A stretch of DNA of 64,000 bases from NCBI GenBank assembly GCA_950295325.1, contig OX485807.1:7715001-7779000 (forward strand), in the 5' to 3' direction. Below, in pieces: positions 55,101 through 64,000 of this stretch. The number at the start of each line of letters is the position of its first letter. The stretch's first letter is position 1. The translations under genes and the position numbers were made by a program. A model generated the notes under the pieces. The model was not told the DNA's origin, searched no databases, and worked only from the letters and a program-made list of their open reading frames with translations. Source of the stretch: Polytrichum commune. Its lineage: Eukaryota; Streptophyta; Polytrichopsida; Polytrichales; Polytrichaceae.

Positions 55101-57309
55101 GCAATCGTTTATCTCAAACACAATTGTTGGCATTGTCTATCACCTGCAAAAGATTGCTAATAAATCCTCTGTGAATGGTTATCCTCTATACGTAATGAAG
55201 TGCTCACATCTCAAGGGACATTTTGACAGTTTGGTCACATCGAGCTCATATTGTGCTTGCAACTTTCCACCAATATAGAGTATCTGTGATATCATCAAAT
55301 TTCATCAATTCTACTAGCATTTGAGATTATGATGAATTCTCGAAGCTTTTACATCTAATTTCATTCTGGGAGGACCAGGGCTACTATTCATAGTTTTGAC
55401 TGTCTGGATGTGATCCTTCAATGATGCCTCCCAAGTTCGCTTTTGTGAAACCCTTGGAAATGCTATTATTTGACAATCTTAGAAAAGTCTTTATACCTCA
55501 GACCTTTAAGACTCGAATTAAGGTTGCTTACATGTACGTAAGCTGGATGCTTGCTGAAAGTGTCCAATGCCTATTCTACAACCCATAAAATATATGCGAC
55601 ATGAATTTCAAGACTGAGCAAGCATCCTCAGAGGAGCACTGGAATGTGAGATAGAATATGGACAGTTCTCAAGTCACAAGAAGCACCAATCTGGATGATT
55701 CGAACTTGCCAAGTGCACATCATGCAAGACCATGTACATTGGACATGCACATTTTGATGTAATAGAATGGTTTGCAGAAGAAAAGAAAGAAAAGAAAAGA
55801 AGAAGCATGGAACGGTTGTAATTCAGCTCTTAACCAACCTGATTGAGTTCAACAAAGTCGGTTCTAAAAAGATGAGATGCACCTTTCTCTGGACACCATT
55901 TCCGGTTGCTTCCAATCTTGATATATCTCCTGCCAAGAGAAAATCCTCAACTGCAACCAAAAAAGTCTAATACTTTCAGTCACAAAATATGCATCTGTGT
56001 GTAACTCGAAGAGATCCACTCCAATCTTACAAGTTAGATTATCCAGACCTTGACTGACTAAAAAGATGAATCGTTTTCTAGGACCATGGGATCACAGGGG
56101 TGCGCATGATGTACATGTAAGAAATCTTACAATAAAAGCGAACTTCTGTAACGCATATCTATACGCAGAGAACTTGATTTAAAGAATGAAAAAGGGGATT
56201 TCCAAGCTCAATAGCCCCTTCGTAACTGCCTCAACTAAGACAGAATCGATGGTGGCAAGCTTATGACTAGCGTCGCTAAGTTTTAAAACTAGACAGCACA
56301 AATCACTTGTTGGTTGAGTTCTCGTCCCAGATTCAACGACCTCTTGCTTACCATCAATTGAATGGAGATAACCAACTGCTCGTTACGGATTAACCGGTTG
56401 AGTTTGAGAAACAACTGGCCAAAGTTTCAAGACTTCAGGAAGATTATCGATCACGTGTAGAGGAATCTGGGGAATATACCCAACTTTTCATGAAGAAAAA
56501 CCTCGAAAGATCACAACATGTAACCAGTTGGGACTTAAAAGAACACTGCGATTTTGGCTGATCATTATGCCCACAGATCTCCCTGGACACACTGTTACAG
56601 ATTGGCATTCTTCGTTTTCTCCCCATGCACACACAATAACTCTAGAAGCCAACAAAAGCTTTCCCCAGCAACATTAAATTTTCTTCCTACAACTGCTAAT
56701 TGTTGAGTTTCCGTGAATTCCAACTGCTTCTTGTCTATTGGAAGGATTTTCTTTCAATCACTTACCATCTTAGAGCCCTTAACCCTAAAAGCCACCTTCA
56801 ACAAACTTCGATGGACATCAGAAGTCACTGACCCAATGATTCTTTTCTCGTTGACCGCAATCAATAAAATACTCTTCCTAAACCTGTTTATTATCGAGCT
56901 TCCGTGAATTCCACCTGGTTCTTGTGCATTGGAAGGATTTTCATCACTTAGCCAACAAACATACATACACATACACTTACCCGGAGATCAAAGTACCAGA
57001 CGCCGAAGCTCGCCCTTGAGATTAAGATCTAGAATGCGAAGCTCACCGCGATCGTTGCAAAAGGTGTTACTAGATGTATCGATGTAGAAGGAAAGGAAGA
57101 AGAAGAGAGCAAGAAGGTCTTAACCCTAACCCTAACTTCTCTTCGATCACATTCAGGGGCCACTTGAAGTTTACACCGCGCTGCGGAAGACCTAGCACAC
57201 ATACATCCTCCGTCGCCAATCGAGGATGCTAAACCCTATCATTCAACCCTCAACCGAAATCCAACGAGAAGCCCACTTCAAGAGTTGAAGAAATCAAAAC
57301 GAAAAGAGA
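52128..57309. other. Long gene-free right part of the CACTA-like region
   Basis: AT-rich throughout with only short open frames, none recognisable. It may hold 5' UTR introns of the minus-strand gene: a GC-richer stretch near 57000-57300 resembles a promoter/5' UTR. Contains a 55-60 bp direct repeat (CCGTGAATTCCA...TTGGAAGGATTTTC) at about 56710-56755 and 56902-56942, AACCCTAACCCTAAC near 57122-57137, and the dispersed repeat copy at 56345-56545. Confidence 0.4.
56345..56545 (-). repeat. Unclassified ~200-bp dispersed repeat, copy 3
   Basis: On the minus strand: AACTGGTTACATGTTG, TTGGGTATATTCC, CTTCCTGAAGTCTTGA, TTTCTCAAACTCAACCGGTT, matching 17523-17731 (TTTCTCAAACTCAACCGGTT is identical) and 33547-33740 block by block. 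Confidence 0.6.
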
Positions 57310-59067
57310 CATCGGCAGTGGGTTGAGTCAAATCTGAGACGTTCAGTGGGTTGAGTCAAATCTGAAATTGAATGTTTTCTGAAATGAGGCTAGTTAGGTG
57401 TAGGCTGACTGTATTAGAGGGTCGAATATGATCTGAAATGAGGTTAGTTATGCTTAGGTTGAGTGTATTAGTGGGTTGAATGTATTCTGAAATGAGGTTA
57501 GTGGTGTTTAGGTTGAGTGAATTAGTGGGTTGAATATGATCTGAAATGAGGTTAGCTATGCTTAGGTTGAGTTTATTAGTGGGTTGAATATGATCTGAAA
57601 TGAGGTTAGTTATGCTTAGGTTGAGTGTATTAGTGGGTTGAATATGATCTGAAATGAGGTTAGTTATGCTTAGGTTGAGTGTATTAGTGGATTGAATGTA
57701 TTCTGAATTGAGGTTAGTGGTGTTTAGGTTGAGTGAATTAGTGGGTTGAATGTAATCTGAAGTGAGGTTAGTAGGTCTAGGCTGACTGTAATAGTGGGTT
57801 GAATGTAATCTGAAATGAGGTTAGTATGTCTAAGCTGACTGTAATAGTGGGTTGAATGTAATTTGAAATGAGGTTAGTATGTCTAGGCTGACTGTAATAG
57901 TGGGTTGAATGTATTCTGAAATGAGGTTAGTGGTGTTTAGGTTGAGTGAATTAGTGGGTTGAATATGTTCTGAAATGAGGTTAGGTATGCTTAGGTTGAG
58001 TGTATTAGTGGGTTGAATATGATCTGAAATGAGGTTAGTTATGCTTGGGTTGAGTTTATTAGTGGGTTGAATGTATTCTGAAATGAGGTTAGTGGTGTTT
58101 AGGTTAAGTGAATTAGTGGGTGGAATGTATTCTGAAATGAGGTTAGTATGTCTAGGCTGACTGTAATAGTGGGTTGAATGGAATGTGAAATTGAAATCTA
58201 GCATGGAGAAGGGTGTCTCGGGACCGAGACACCCATTTTGAGGTAGATGGTTCAGTGGGTTGAATCAAATCTGAAATTGAATGTTTTCTTAAATGAGGCT
58301 AGTTAGGGTGTAGGTTGAGTGTATTAGTGGGTTGAATATGATCTGAAATGAGGTTAGTTATGCTTAGGTTGAGTGTATTAGTGGGTTGAATGTATTCTGA
58401 AATGAGGTTGGTGGTGTTTGGGTTGAGTGAATTAGTGGGTTGAATGGAATCTGAAATTGAAATCTAGCATGGAGAAGGGTGTCTCGGGATCGAGACACCC
58501 ATTTTGGGGTAGATGGTTCAGTGAGTTGAGTCAAATCTGAAATTGAATGTTTTCTGAAATGAGGCTAGTTAGGGTGTAGGCTGACTGTATTAGTGGGTTG
58601 AATATGATCTGAAATGAGGTTAGTTATGCTTAGGTTGAGTGTATTAGTGGGTTGAATGTATTCTGAATTGAGGTTAGTGGTGTTTAGGTTGAGTGAATTA
58701 GTGGGTTGAATGTAATCTGAAATGAGGTTAGTATGTTAAGTCTGAAATTTAATAGTTGGTTGAATGGAATCTGAAATTGAAATCTAGCATGGAGAAGGGT
58801 GTCTCGGGACCAAGACACCCATTTTGGGGTAGATGGTTCAGTGGGTTGAGTCAAATCTGAAATTGAATGTTTTCTGAAATGAGGCTAGTTAGGTATAGGC
58901 TGACTGTATTAGTAGGTTGAATATGATCTGAAATGAGGTTAGTTATGCTTAGGTTGAGTGTATTAGTGGGTTGAATGTATTCTGAAATAAGGTTAGTGGT
59001 GTTTAGGTTGAGTGAATTAGTGGGTTGAATGTATTATGAAATGAGGTTAGTATGTTTAGGCTGAGTT
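57310..59067. repeat. 54-bp minisatellite, right block with palindromic spacers
   Basis: About 30 units of the 54-bp repeat in 1.76 kb, with variants (GTGTTTAG, TATGCTTAG, TATGTCTAG endings) in a higher-order order. Longer spacer units carry an inverted repeat (arms GGGTGTCTCGG / CCGAGACACCC) at 58211-58234 (perfect), 58477-58500 and 58797-58820, each followed by GGTAGATGGTTCAGTG. A 54-bp (18-codon) period makes long spurious ORFs. The array ends where the hAT begins. Confidence 0.93.
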
Positions 59068-59295
59068 CAGGGTTGTCTATTGTGTCGTGACGGAGGGTAA
59101 TCCCGACATAATGTCGTGCCGTCACGACACGTATCCGTCACGACATTATGCCGGATGATGTCTTTATCCTGACGGACTTGAGTTTTACCGATTTTTTTGT
59201 GTAATTACATTAACCCATTTCTGACACGTAGGATTTACAATGTCCACGTGTGATGACATGTCAGCAAAGTAAAGGTAAAGTGGGGAAAAATTTAC

Positions 59296-59620
59296 TAGAG
59301 CCCGTCCGCCCCCCCGTCCGCCTCCGTTCCCAACCCCCGTTCGCCCCCGTTCCCCCCCATCCGCTCCCGTTCACAATCCCCGTTCGCCACCGTTCCCTCC
59401 CGTCCGTTCCCGTTCCCAACCCCGTCCGCTCCCCCCCTCTCCCGTCCGCCCCCCCATCCGCCCCCCCTCCCCCGTCCGCCCCCCCCCCCCCCCCCCCCCC
59501 GTCCGTCCGCTCCCCCCCGTCCATCCGCTCCCTCGTCCGCTCCCCCGTCCGCCCCCCCCCCTCCGTCCGCCCCCCCGTCCGCTCCCCCCCCCCCTTTCCG
59601 TCCGCTCCTCCGTCCGATTC
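59296..59620 (+). repeat. C-rich CCGTCCGCCCCC low-complexity tract
   Basis: About 325 bp made almost entirely of CCGTCCGCCCCC- and CCGTTCCC-like units, nearly free of purines on the plus strand except single G. The G-rich strand could form G-quadruplexes. Lies in the 5' leader of the hAT 2 transposase. Confidence 0.9.
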
Positions 59621-59863
59621 GAATACTATAAATTGAGGGTTCAAGGTGCCATTTTTGCCTCCACTGACATAGTGTGTCTCAAGTCTTTTGATTCTCCTTT
59701 GAGGAGTGAGGATTGAATGCGTGAGACCCAAATGCAGAGGATACTTTGTCCAATCTAGTGACTGTGAATTAGGGTTGCCCTTGTGGCACTCTTGAACAGG
59801 ACCTAGTATGCGATCAAAATTACTTGCTCTAACTTGTTTGTATTTGCAGGTTTTGTTGAAGTC

Positions 59864-61382
59864 ATGCCACGCCGAAATGATGCATGGGATCATTGGTACG
59901 AGGATAAGGGGATGGTTCCCGGTAAATCACAAAGGCAGGTTAAATGTAGGTTTTGCCCGTTCGTCATATCTTACCGAGGAAATAGAATGTTGGCCCACCT
60001 TGGTTATAGACCTCCTGTAGGGGGTGCTTGTGATGTTTCCACATGTAGGATGGTACCCCCGCATATTAGGGTCTTGTTTGAACATTGCGGAGGCATTGTG
60101 CCCTTACATGTAGGCATTGTAAATGAGGACTCTCCGGTGCCAGATATTGTACCTCTGGAGCCTATTATAGCAGACTTCGTAAATAGTGAAACAGAGCCTT
60201 TGCTTATGTCCCAATCCACTCAACATTCTGATGTTGTGATATATGGCACACCTCCTCGTGAACTACGTCAACTCAACATAACGGAGGGGTTCAATGTGTC
60301 AACAAAACAACTCCTTGATAGAGCATGGGCAACGGCTTTTTATGAAGCTAACATTCCTTTCAACATTGTGAGACATCCTGCATTTGTTCATGCTGTGCGT
60401 GAAACTGCCCGTCATCGAATGCCAGCCTACACACCACCATCGTACAATGCCATCCGTATGAAGTTGTTAACTGATAAAAAGGTTGACCTAGATAGGCAAG
60501 TGAAGGAGAAGATGGGGAATTCCGTTGAAAAATACGGTGTTACAATATGTTGTGATGGATGGGACAACGTGCAAAACCGACCTCTCCTAAACGTTCTTCA
60601 ATGCGGCACAAAGGGAGACGTTTTCTTGGGTACCATTGATACCACGGGAAATCACAAGGATCATGTATACGTTGCTGCTCAAATTCAACCATTTGTGGAA
60701 AAGGTTGGTCGACATAATGTGGTCCAGATTTGCTCCGACAATGCCCCAGTTATGGCCTCCGCTGCTCGCGACTTGATTCAAGCAAATCCCGATCTATATT
60801 TTCAAGGATGTGTTGCGCATTGCCTAGATCTCCTCTTAGAAGATTGGGGGAAGGAGGAATGGGTGAAAAAGTTGGTAAAAAAGGCGTGCCATATTTGTGT
60901 TTTTATCAAAAACCATCATGCTTCTCAAGCTATATTCCGGAGGTTGTCACCAAATCTCTCACTCCGCCTACCTGTAGAGACCCGTTTTGCAACGAACTTC
61001 ATCATGATAGATCGTCTTCTTCAAGTACGCAATGCTTTGGAAAGAATGGTGGTTGATGAGGATTGGCCTACTCTAATGCGTGATATGAGGAGGAGATCTC
61101 GCACCTCTTACATGAAGGGCTCTGCTGTGCGAAGCTTTATACGTTCTGATGGATTCTGGAACACGTGCGAAAATTTCTTGTATATGGTGATCCCGGTTGT
61201 TAAAGCTCTTCGTGTATTTGATGGCAAGGCGCCTGCAATGGGAATGGCTTGGAGGGTCATGCATGATTTACAAACCCATATTCGTGGATTCAGTAAACCT
61301 CCATTTCGCTTAAGCCCTGAGCTTGCTGCAAATGCTATGCTAGCATTTCAAAATAGATGGAGGTTGATGTTGAATGATCTAC
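59864..61382 (+). pseudogene. hAT transposase (BED finger, DUF659), truncated by LTR insertion
   Basis: Open for 507 codons from ATG 59864, just after a consensus acceptor (TATTTGCAG at 59841-59849) that suggests a 5' UTR intron. MPRRNDAWDHWYEDKG then a BED-type finger (CRFCPF...MLAHLGYR), a linker, the DUF659 region (FYEANIPFNIVRHPAFVHAV, PPSYNAIRMKLLTDKKVDLD), ICCDGWDNVQNRPLLNVL with the first Asp, VQICSDNAPVMASAARDLI with the second, GCVAHCLDLLLEDWG, RLPVETRFATNFIMIDRLLQ, and PVVKALRVFDGKAPAMGMAW. The reading stops at the LTR border (TGA at 61385-61387 is LTR sequence), so the late catalytic Glu and the hATC dimerisation domain are missing. Apart from that truncation the frame is intact, so the loss looks recent. 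Confidence 0.9.
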
Positions 61383-64000
61383 TGTGAACCCTTTGAATGG
61401 TCCACCACTCTGCGGGATCACTTTTAGTTAGAATGTTAGCATTAAAAGTTAGAATTGATAGGGAATTTAGGGAAAATTAGTTCATTTAGCATTTAGCCTA
61501 GAAGAAGGAAGGTCAAAATGAAACTAAGTAGTGCTAGAAGATAGCAAAGTAGAAAAAATGTGCTAGCTAGTAAAAACAACTAGCTAAGCAAATATTAGTA
61601 GATGCTAGCTATTAAGCAAATGTTAGTAAATGCTAGCTAAGCAAGTGTTAGTTTATTAGTTAGTGTGAGGCACACAAGACTATTAGAGGTGGTTTAGGTA
61701 AGAAGATAAAATCGGCTTGAAGACTTTTGAAGACAAAAAAGAAAGAGAGCAAGGGGGCTACTTGCCCACTTGCCCCCTTGCCAACTCGATGGCGGAAAAA
61801 TTAGAAAGATTTCTAAAGGTTTTTTGTCGGAGCCACCTCGGCGAGAGGGTGGCAACCTCAACCGGGAAAACCCCCGAGCCAAAATTTCGGGAAAGGGTTT
61901 GAAAAATGGATCCGGTGGAGGAGGGGTCCAACCCTTTTGTGAGAGGGTTTAAAAACCCCTCCTTCCACCTTGTAGCACTCTCTCTTTCTCTAGTTTTTGG
62001 GCGAAGCCCTGCTTCAATGTAGTTAGGAAAAAATCCTTTAGCATGTATTCTCAATGGTCTAAAAGAAAGGCTTGAGAACCTCCTCTACTCTCTCTCTCCT
62101 AGTTAGGTTGTGTGTTTATTAACACACCAACAAAATTATTCTTTCTTTTGTAGAGGTAGGTTGGATGGTAGAATTTTGAGTAGAGGCATTATAGACCTCA
62201 TCTGCCAATGCCCTGAAGGCTTAGTTCAAAAGCTAGAACAAGATACTTATCATTTTTCTCTTAGAGAGATTTCATATAGCTATCCATAGCCGTTTCCCAT
62301 TTGTGATTTGGTTGAGATGACAATTAGTTATGGATTTTCAAAGATGGAGTAGAAAAACTGGGTGGTCTTGTGGGTAGCGGCTGCTGGATCAGACCTGCGA
62401 GCCCAATAGGAATTTTAATTCCAAGAAATTATATTTTTCCCAAGTAGAACTTTTGTGTAGCTTTCCAAAATGGCTTAGAACATTTGATTTGAGCATGATT
62501 TGAATTAGATATGAATTGTGCAAGATGGGACACATAGTTTGAGAACTTTTGGTTGACTGCTGCATTACAGAGGACTTGCTGGGTTCACTTCGGCTTACCT
62601 TTCTAATCACATATTTTTATCAAATACATCTTTTTAATATCTCTCCAGGGTCATATAGAACGTTTGATTTGACTAAGATTTGAATTAGATATGAATTGTT
62701 GAAGGCGAGATACATAGTTTAAGCCTTCTTGATTGACTGCTGTGTTACAAGGAGTCCTCTGAATTTCTATTAGCTTAACCTGCTGATGTCATAATTTTTC
62801 TAGTTAGAGCTTGTTCATAGCTTTCCAATGTTATAAGGAAAGCCTAGATCCAAGTAGTAAGGAATGTGCTATGAATCTTTGAAGTTAGAAGGTAGATAGG
62901 TGGGTTGGAAGGGTCGGTTGAATCGACCTCACACTTCCAACCCTCATAACTTTTGCATTTCTTATCCGATTAGAGTGATTTTTAGATCATTGGAAAGATA
63001 ATTTGGTGCACTAAGTATAAATATTATGCTTAGGATTAAATTACAGGGCAGAATAACACTTTATATTTTAATTGTTAACTAAGGTACGCTTACTACCAAA
63101 CTAGTTACAAAGAAGGAGGCAAGGTCGACGCTCGGAAAGTGGAGCAAGGAAGGAGGTAGCGGCTCGGCCTACATCAAGCCCAAATCAACCGAGGAAAATT
63201 GAGGTAAATTAACTAACCTTAAGCCTTCCATTTAGGATTGGAGGGAGCACGGCTAAGGTACGCATCTCTAAACCCACTCACCTATCTCGTAAGGTCAAGT
63301 GGCTGGACCACTTGACCGCCAAGGGAGTACCCAATTCCATTGTTTTCGGGGCCCTTGGTATGTTTTGTGGTAGTAGCTTCATTTATTAGCAAGTTTCGTG
63401 TGTGGTAAGTCGGATTAATCACCGACACGACCACTCTGAATGTTGTTGGTGGAAAGGTGGGGTTAATGACCCGCGAATCCACTATTATGTTGTTGGCCCC
63501 ATAGATTGGGAGTAATGGCCCCAATTTATGAAGATTGCGCAACAGGTTGAACCTACAGGTCGCCCGTCACCCTGGTCCCATTGAGTTGCATTTCGTGGTC
63601 TATCCAGTGTAAACACATTTAACAATCAAAACATACCAAATAAATCGTAAACCCTTGTTGGCAAGAGACCCGAGGTAAGGGGTGATGCCTAATATGTTAA
63701 TGTAGTAAGTTAGGACGTGCAAACAAAAGTAAGTAATTAAGAAGGAATTTGTGTGAAGGGTGGGACTTAGGCCAAGTTCCCCCGCTTAGAAAACTAAATA
63801 GAACTAAATAAAGAAATAGGAAGAATTGAATGGTCCATCAAATTGTCGTTATTCCGTTCGTTGAGTTAGGGTGGTATGAGTCACACCCGGTTGGGTGTAT
63901 CAGAACCATCCCAATTCACAAATTAGGATTGCCTTGGTTTCAAGGCTGGTGCGTCTGCGCGTAGAATAGGTTGTAGGTTAAGGTTAGAACTAGATATGAA
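61383..64000. mobile_element. Long LTR of a retrotransposon (Tat/Ogre-like by style), runs off the window
   Basis: Begins TGTGAACCC exactly where the hAT transposase frame ends, the same TGTGA-type start as the LTR insertions at 2337 and 21621; candidate left target TCTAC (61378-61382). No ORF. TTTAAAAACCCCTCC near 61948 (TATA-like), TCATAACTTTTGCATTTC and a TTGGAAAGATAATTT block near 62944-63005, a style known from very long plant Tat-lineage LTRs. Internally a segment of about 115 bp (TTTGAATTAGATATGAATTG and on) occurs twice, at about 62480-62590 and 62660-62770. The 3' border, partner LTR and pol are outside. Confidence 0.6.

Larger units (their letters stand above)
46620..57309 (-). mobile_element. 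CACTA (En/Spm)-like element, right end unclear
   Basis: Begins CACTACAACAAAACACG directly inside the 54-bp minisatellite, the typical CACTA terminal sequence. The first 1.3 kb are rich in short repeats (TTTACTATGTGGAGTAAAC, ACTTCACTACACAAAGTC and similar), like the subterminal regions of this superfamily. It carries a TnpA/Transposase_24-like gene (47944-52127, -). The minisatellite resumes near 57310. A perfect TAGTG end is not found; the best candidate is CAGTG at about 57320-57330, so the right end may be mutated or truncated. No TnpD/TNP2 transposase is recognised, so it looks non-autonomous. Confidence 0.65.
59068..61382 (+). mobile_element. hAT transposon 2, left part
   Basis: Starts CAGGGTTGTC inside the minisatellite, followed by a cluster of the motif CGTCACGAC on both strands (59090-59190), as in hAT subterminal regions. 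Contains a C-rich leader and a DUF659 transposase. The candidate left target copy is GCTGAGTT (59060-59067); the right end is not in the window because an LTR element enters at 61383. Confidence 0.75.

Noticed and set aside
54000-56000. Search for a TnpD/TNP2 transposase or other gene in 52-57 kb
   Set aside because: Only short frames without recognisable motifs on either strand.
57830-58204. 124-codon minus-strand ORF with an 18-residue repeat (NLISEYIQPTNSLNL type)
   Set aside because: It comes directly from the 54-bp minisatellite, whose unit is a multiple of three; no start context, splice sites or homology.
59261-59893. 210-codon minus-strand Gly/Arg-rich ORF and the plus-strand Pro-rich ORF opposite
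   Set aside because: Produced by the C-rich low-complexity tract; low complexity on both strands.
1-64000. tRNA, rRNA genes, CRISPR arrays, bacterial operons
   Set aside because: None seen. The tRNA-iMet match at 39300-39313 is a 14-nt primer site, not a gene. CRISPR and operons are not expected in plant nuclear DNA, and the tandem arrays here have no spacers of that type.

Overview
The window is nuclear DNA of a land plant. Evidence: a plant-type LRR receptor kinase end, an intron-containing At1g29790-type methyltransferase gene with GT/AG splice sites, plant transposon families (Copia, PIF/Harbinger, hAT, CACTA, SWIM-finger MULE-like), and TTTAGGG-type short repeats. The clade cannot be fixed from the sequence alone. 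Only two host genes are recognisable: the 3' end of a receptor-like kinase (422-1002, +) and one complete four-exon methyltransferase gene (41781-44414, -). Almost everything else is transposable element, much of it nested and datable from its target-site duplications (TSDs).

Region by region. 1.6-8.2 kb holds an old, broken minus-strand Copia element. It is hit by a solo LTR (2337-5017, TSD GTGCC) that carries a minisatellite and is itself hit by a second solo LTR (2949-3923, TSD GTCCA). A third solo LTR (5334-6308, TSD GGTGC) lies in its RT. A related LTR (8203-9177) ends the Copia but has unmatched flanks, which suggests a recombination junction. 9.2-11.1 kb has two copies of an unclassified transposase-like gene, one split by a hAT-type MITE. 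11.1-24.1 kb is a cluster of three broken copies of a SWIM-finger MULE-like transposase. The first two copies are head to head, and the copies are interrupted by two solo-LTR-like insertions, one further solo LTR inside an intron, and one MITE. Their outer edges carry short GAGCGGT repeats.

25.6-40.9 kb is a three-level nest. A 15.3 kb hAT element (25567-40886, 8-bp TSD GGGCCAAG) holds a PIF/Harbinger element (28338-40783). That element holds a very young Copia (33993-39615, TSD GCAAT) with two identical 302-bp LTRs. This Copia has near-complete gag-pol, and its primer-binding site matches the anticodon region of initiator tRNA-Met, i.e. half-tRNA priming as in Drosophila copia.

41-46 kb is the methyltransferase gene and its flanks. 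46.3-59.1 kb is a 54-bp minisatellite, split by a CACTA-like element (left end at 46620) that encodes a decayed eight-exon TnpA/Transposase_24-like gene. At 59068 a hAT element begins inside the minisatellite. Its DUF659 transposase is cut at 61383 by the start of a long LTR retrotransposon that runs off the window.

Overall the window is a stratified transposon graveyard around one apparently intact host gene. The recurring theme is insertion into insertion, with reading frames that can be followed across each insertion site.
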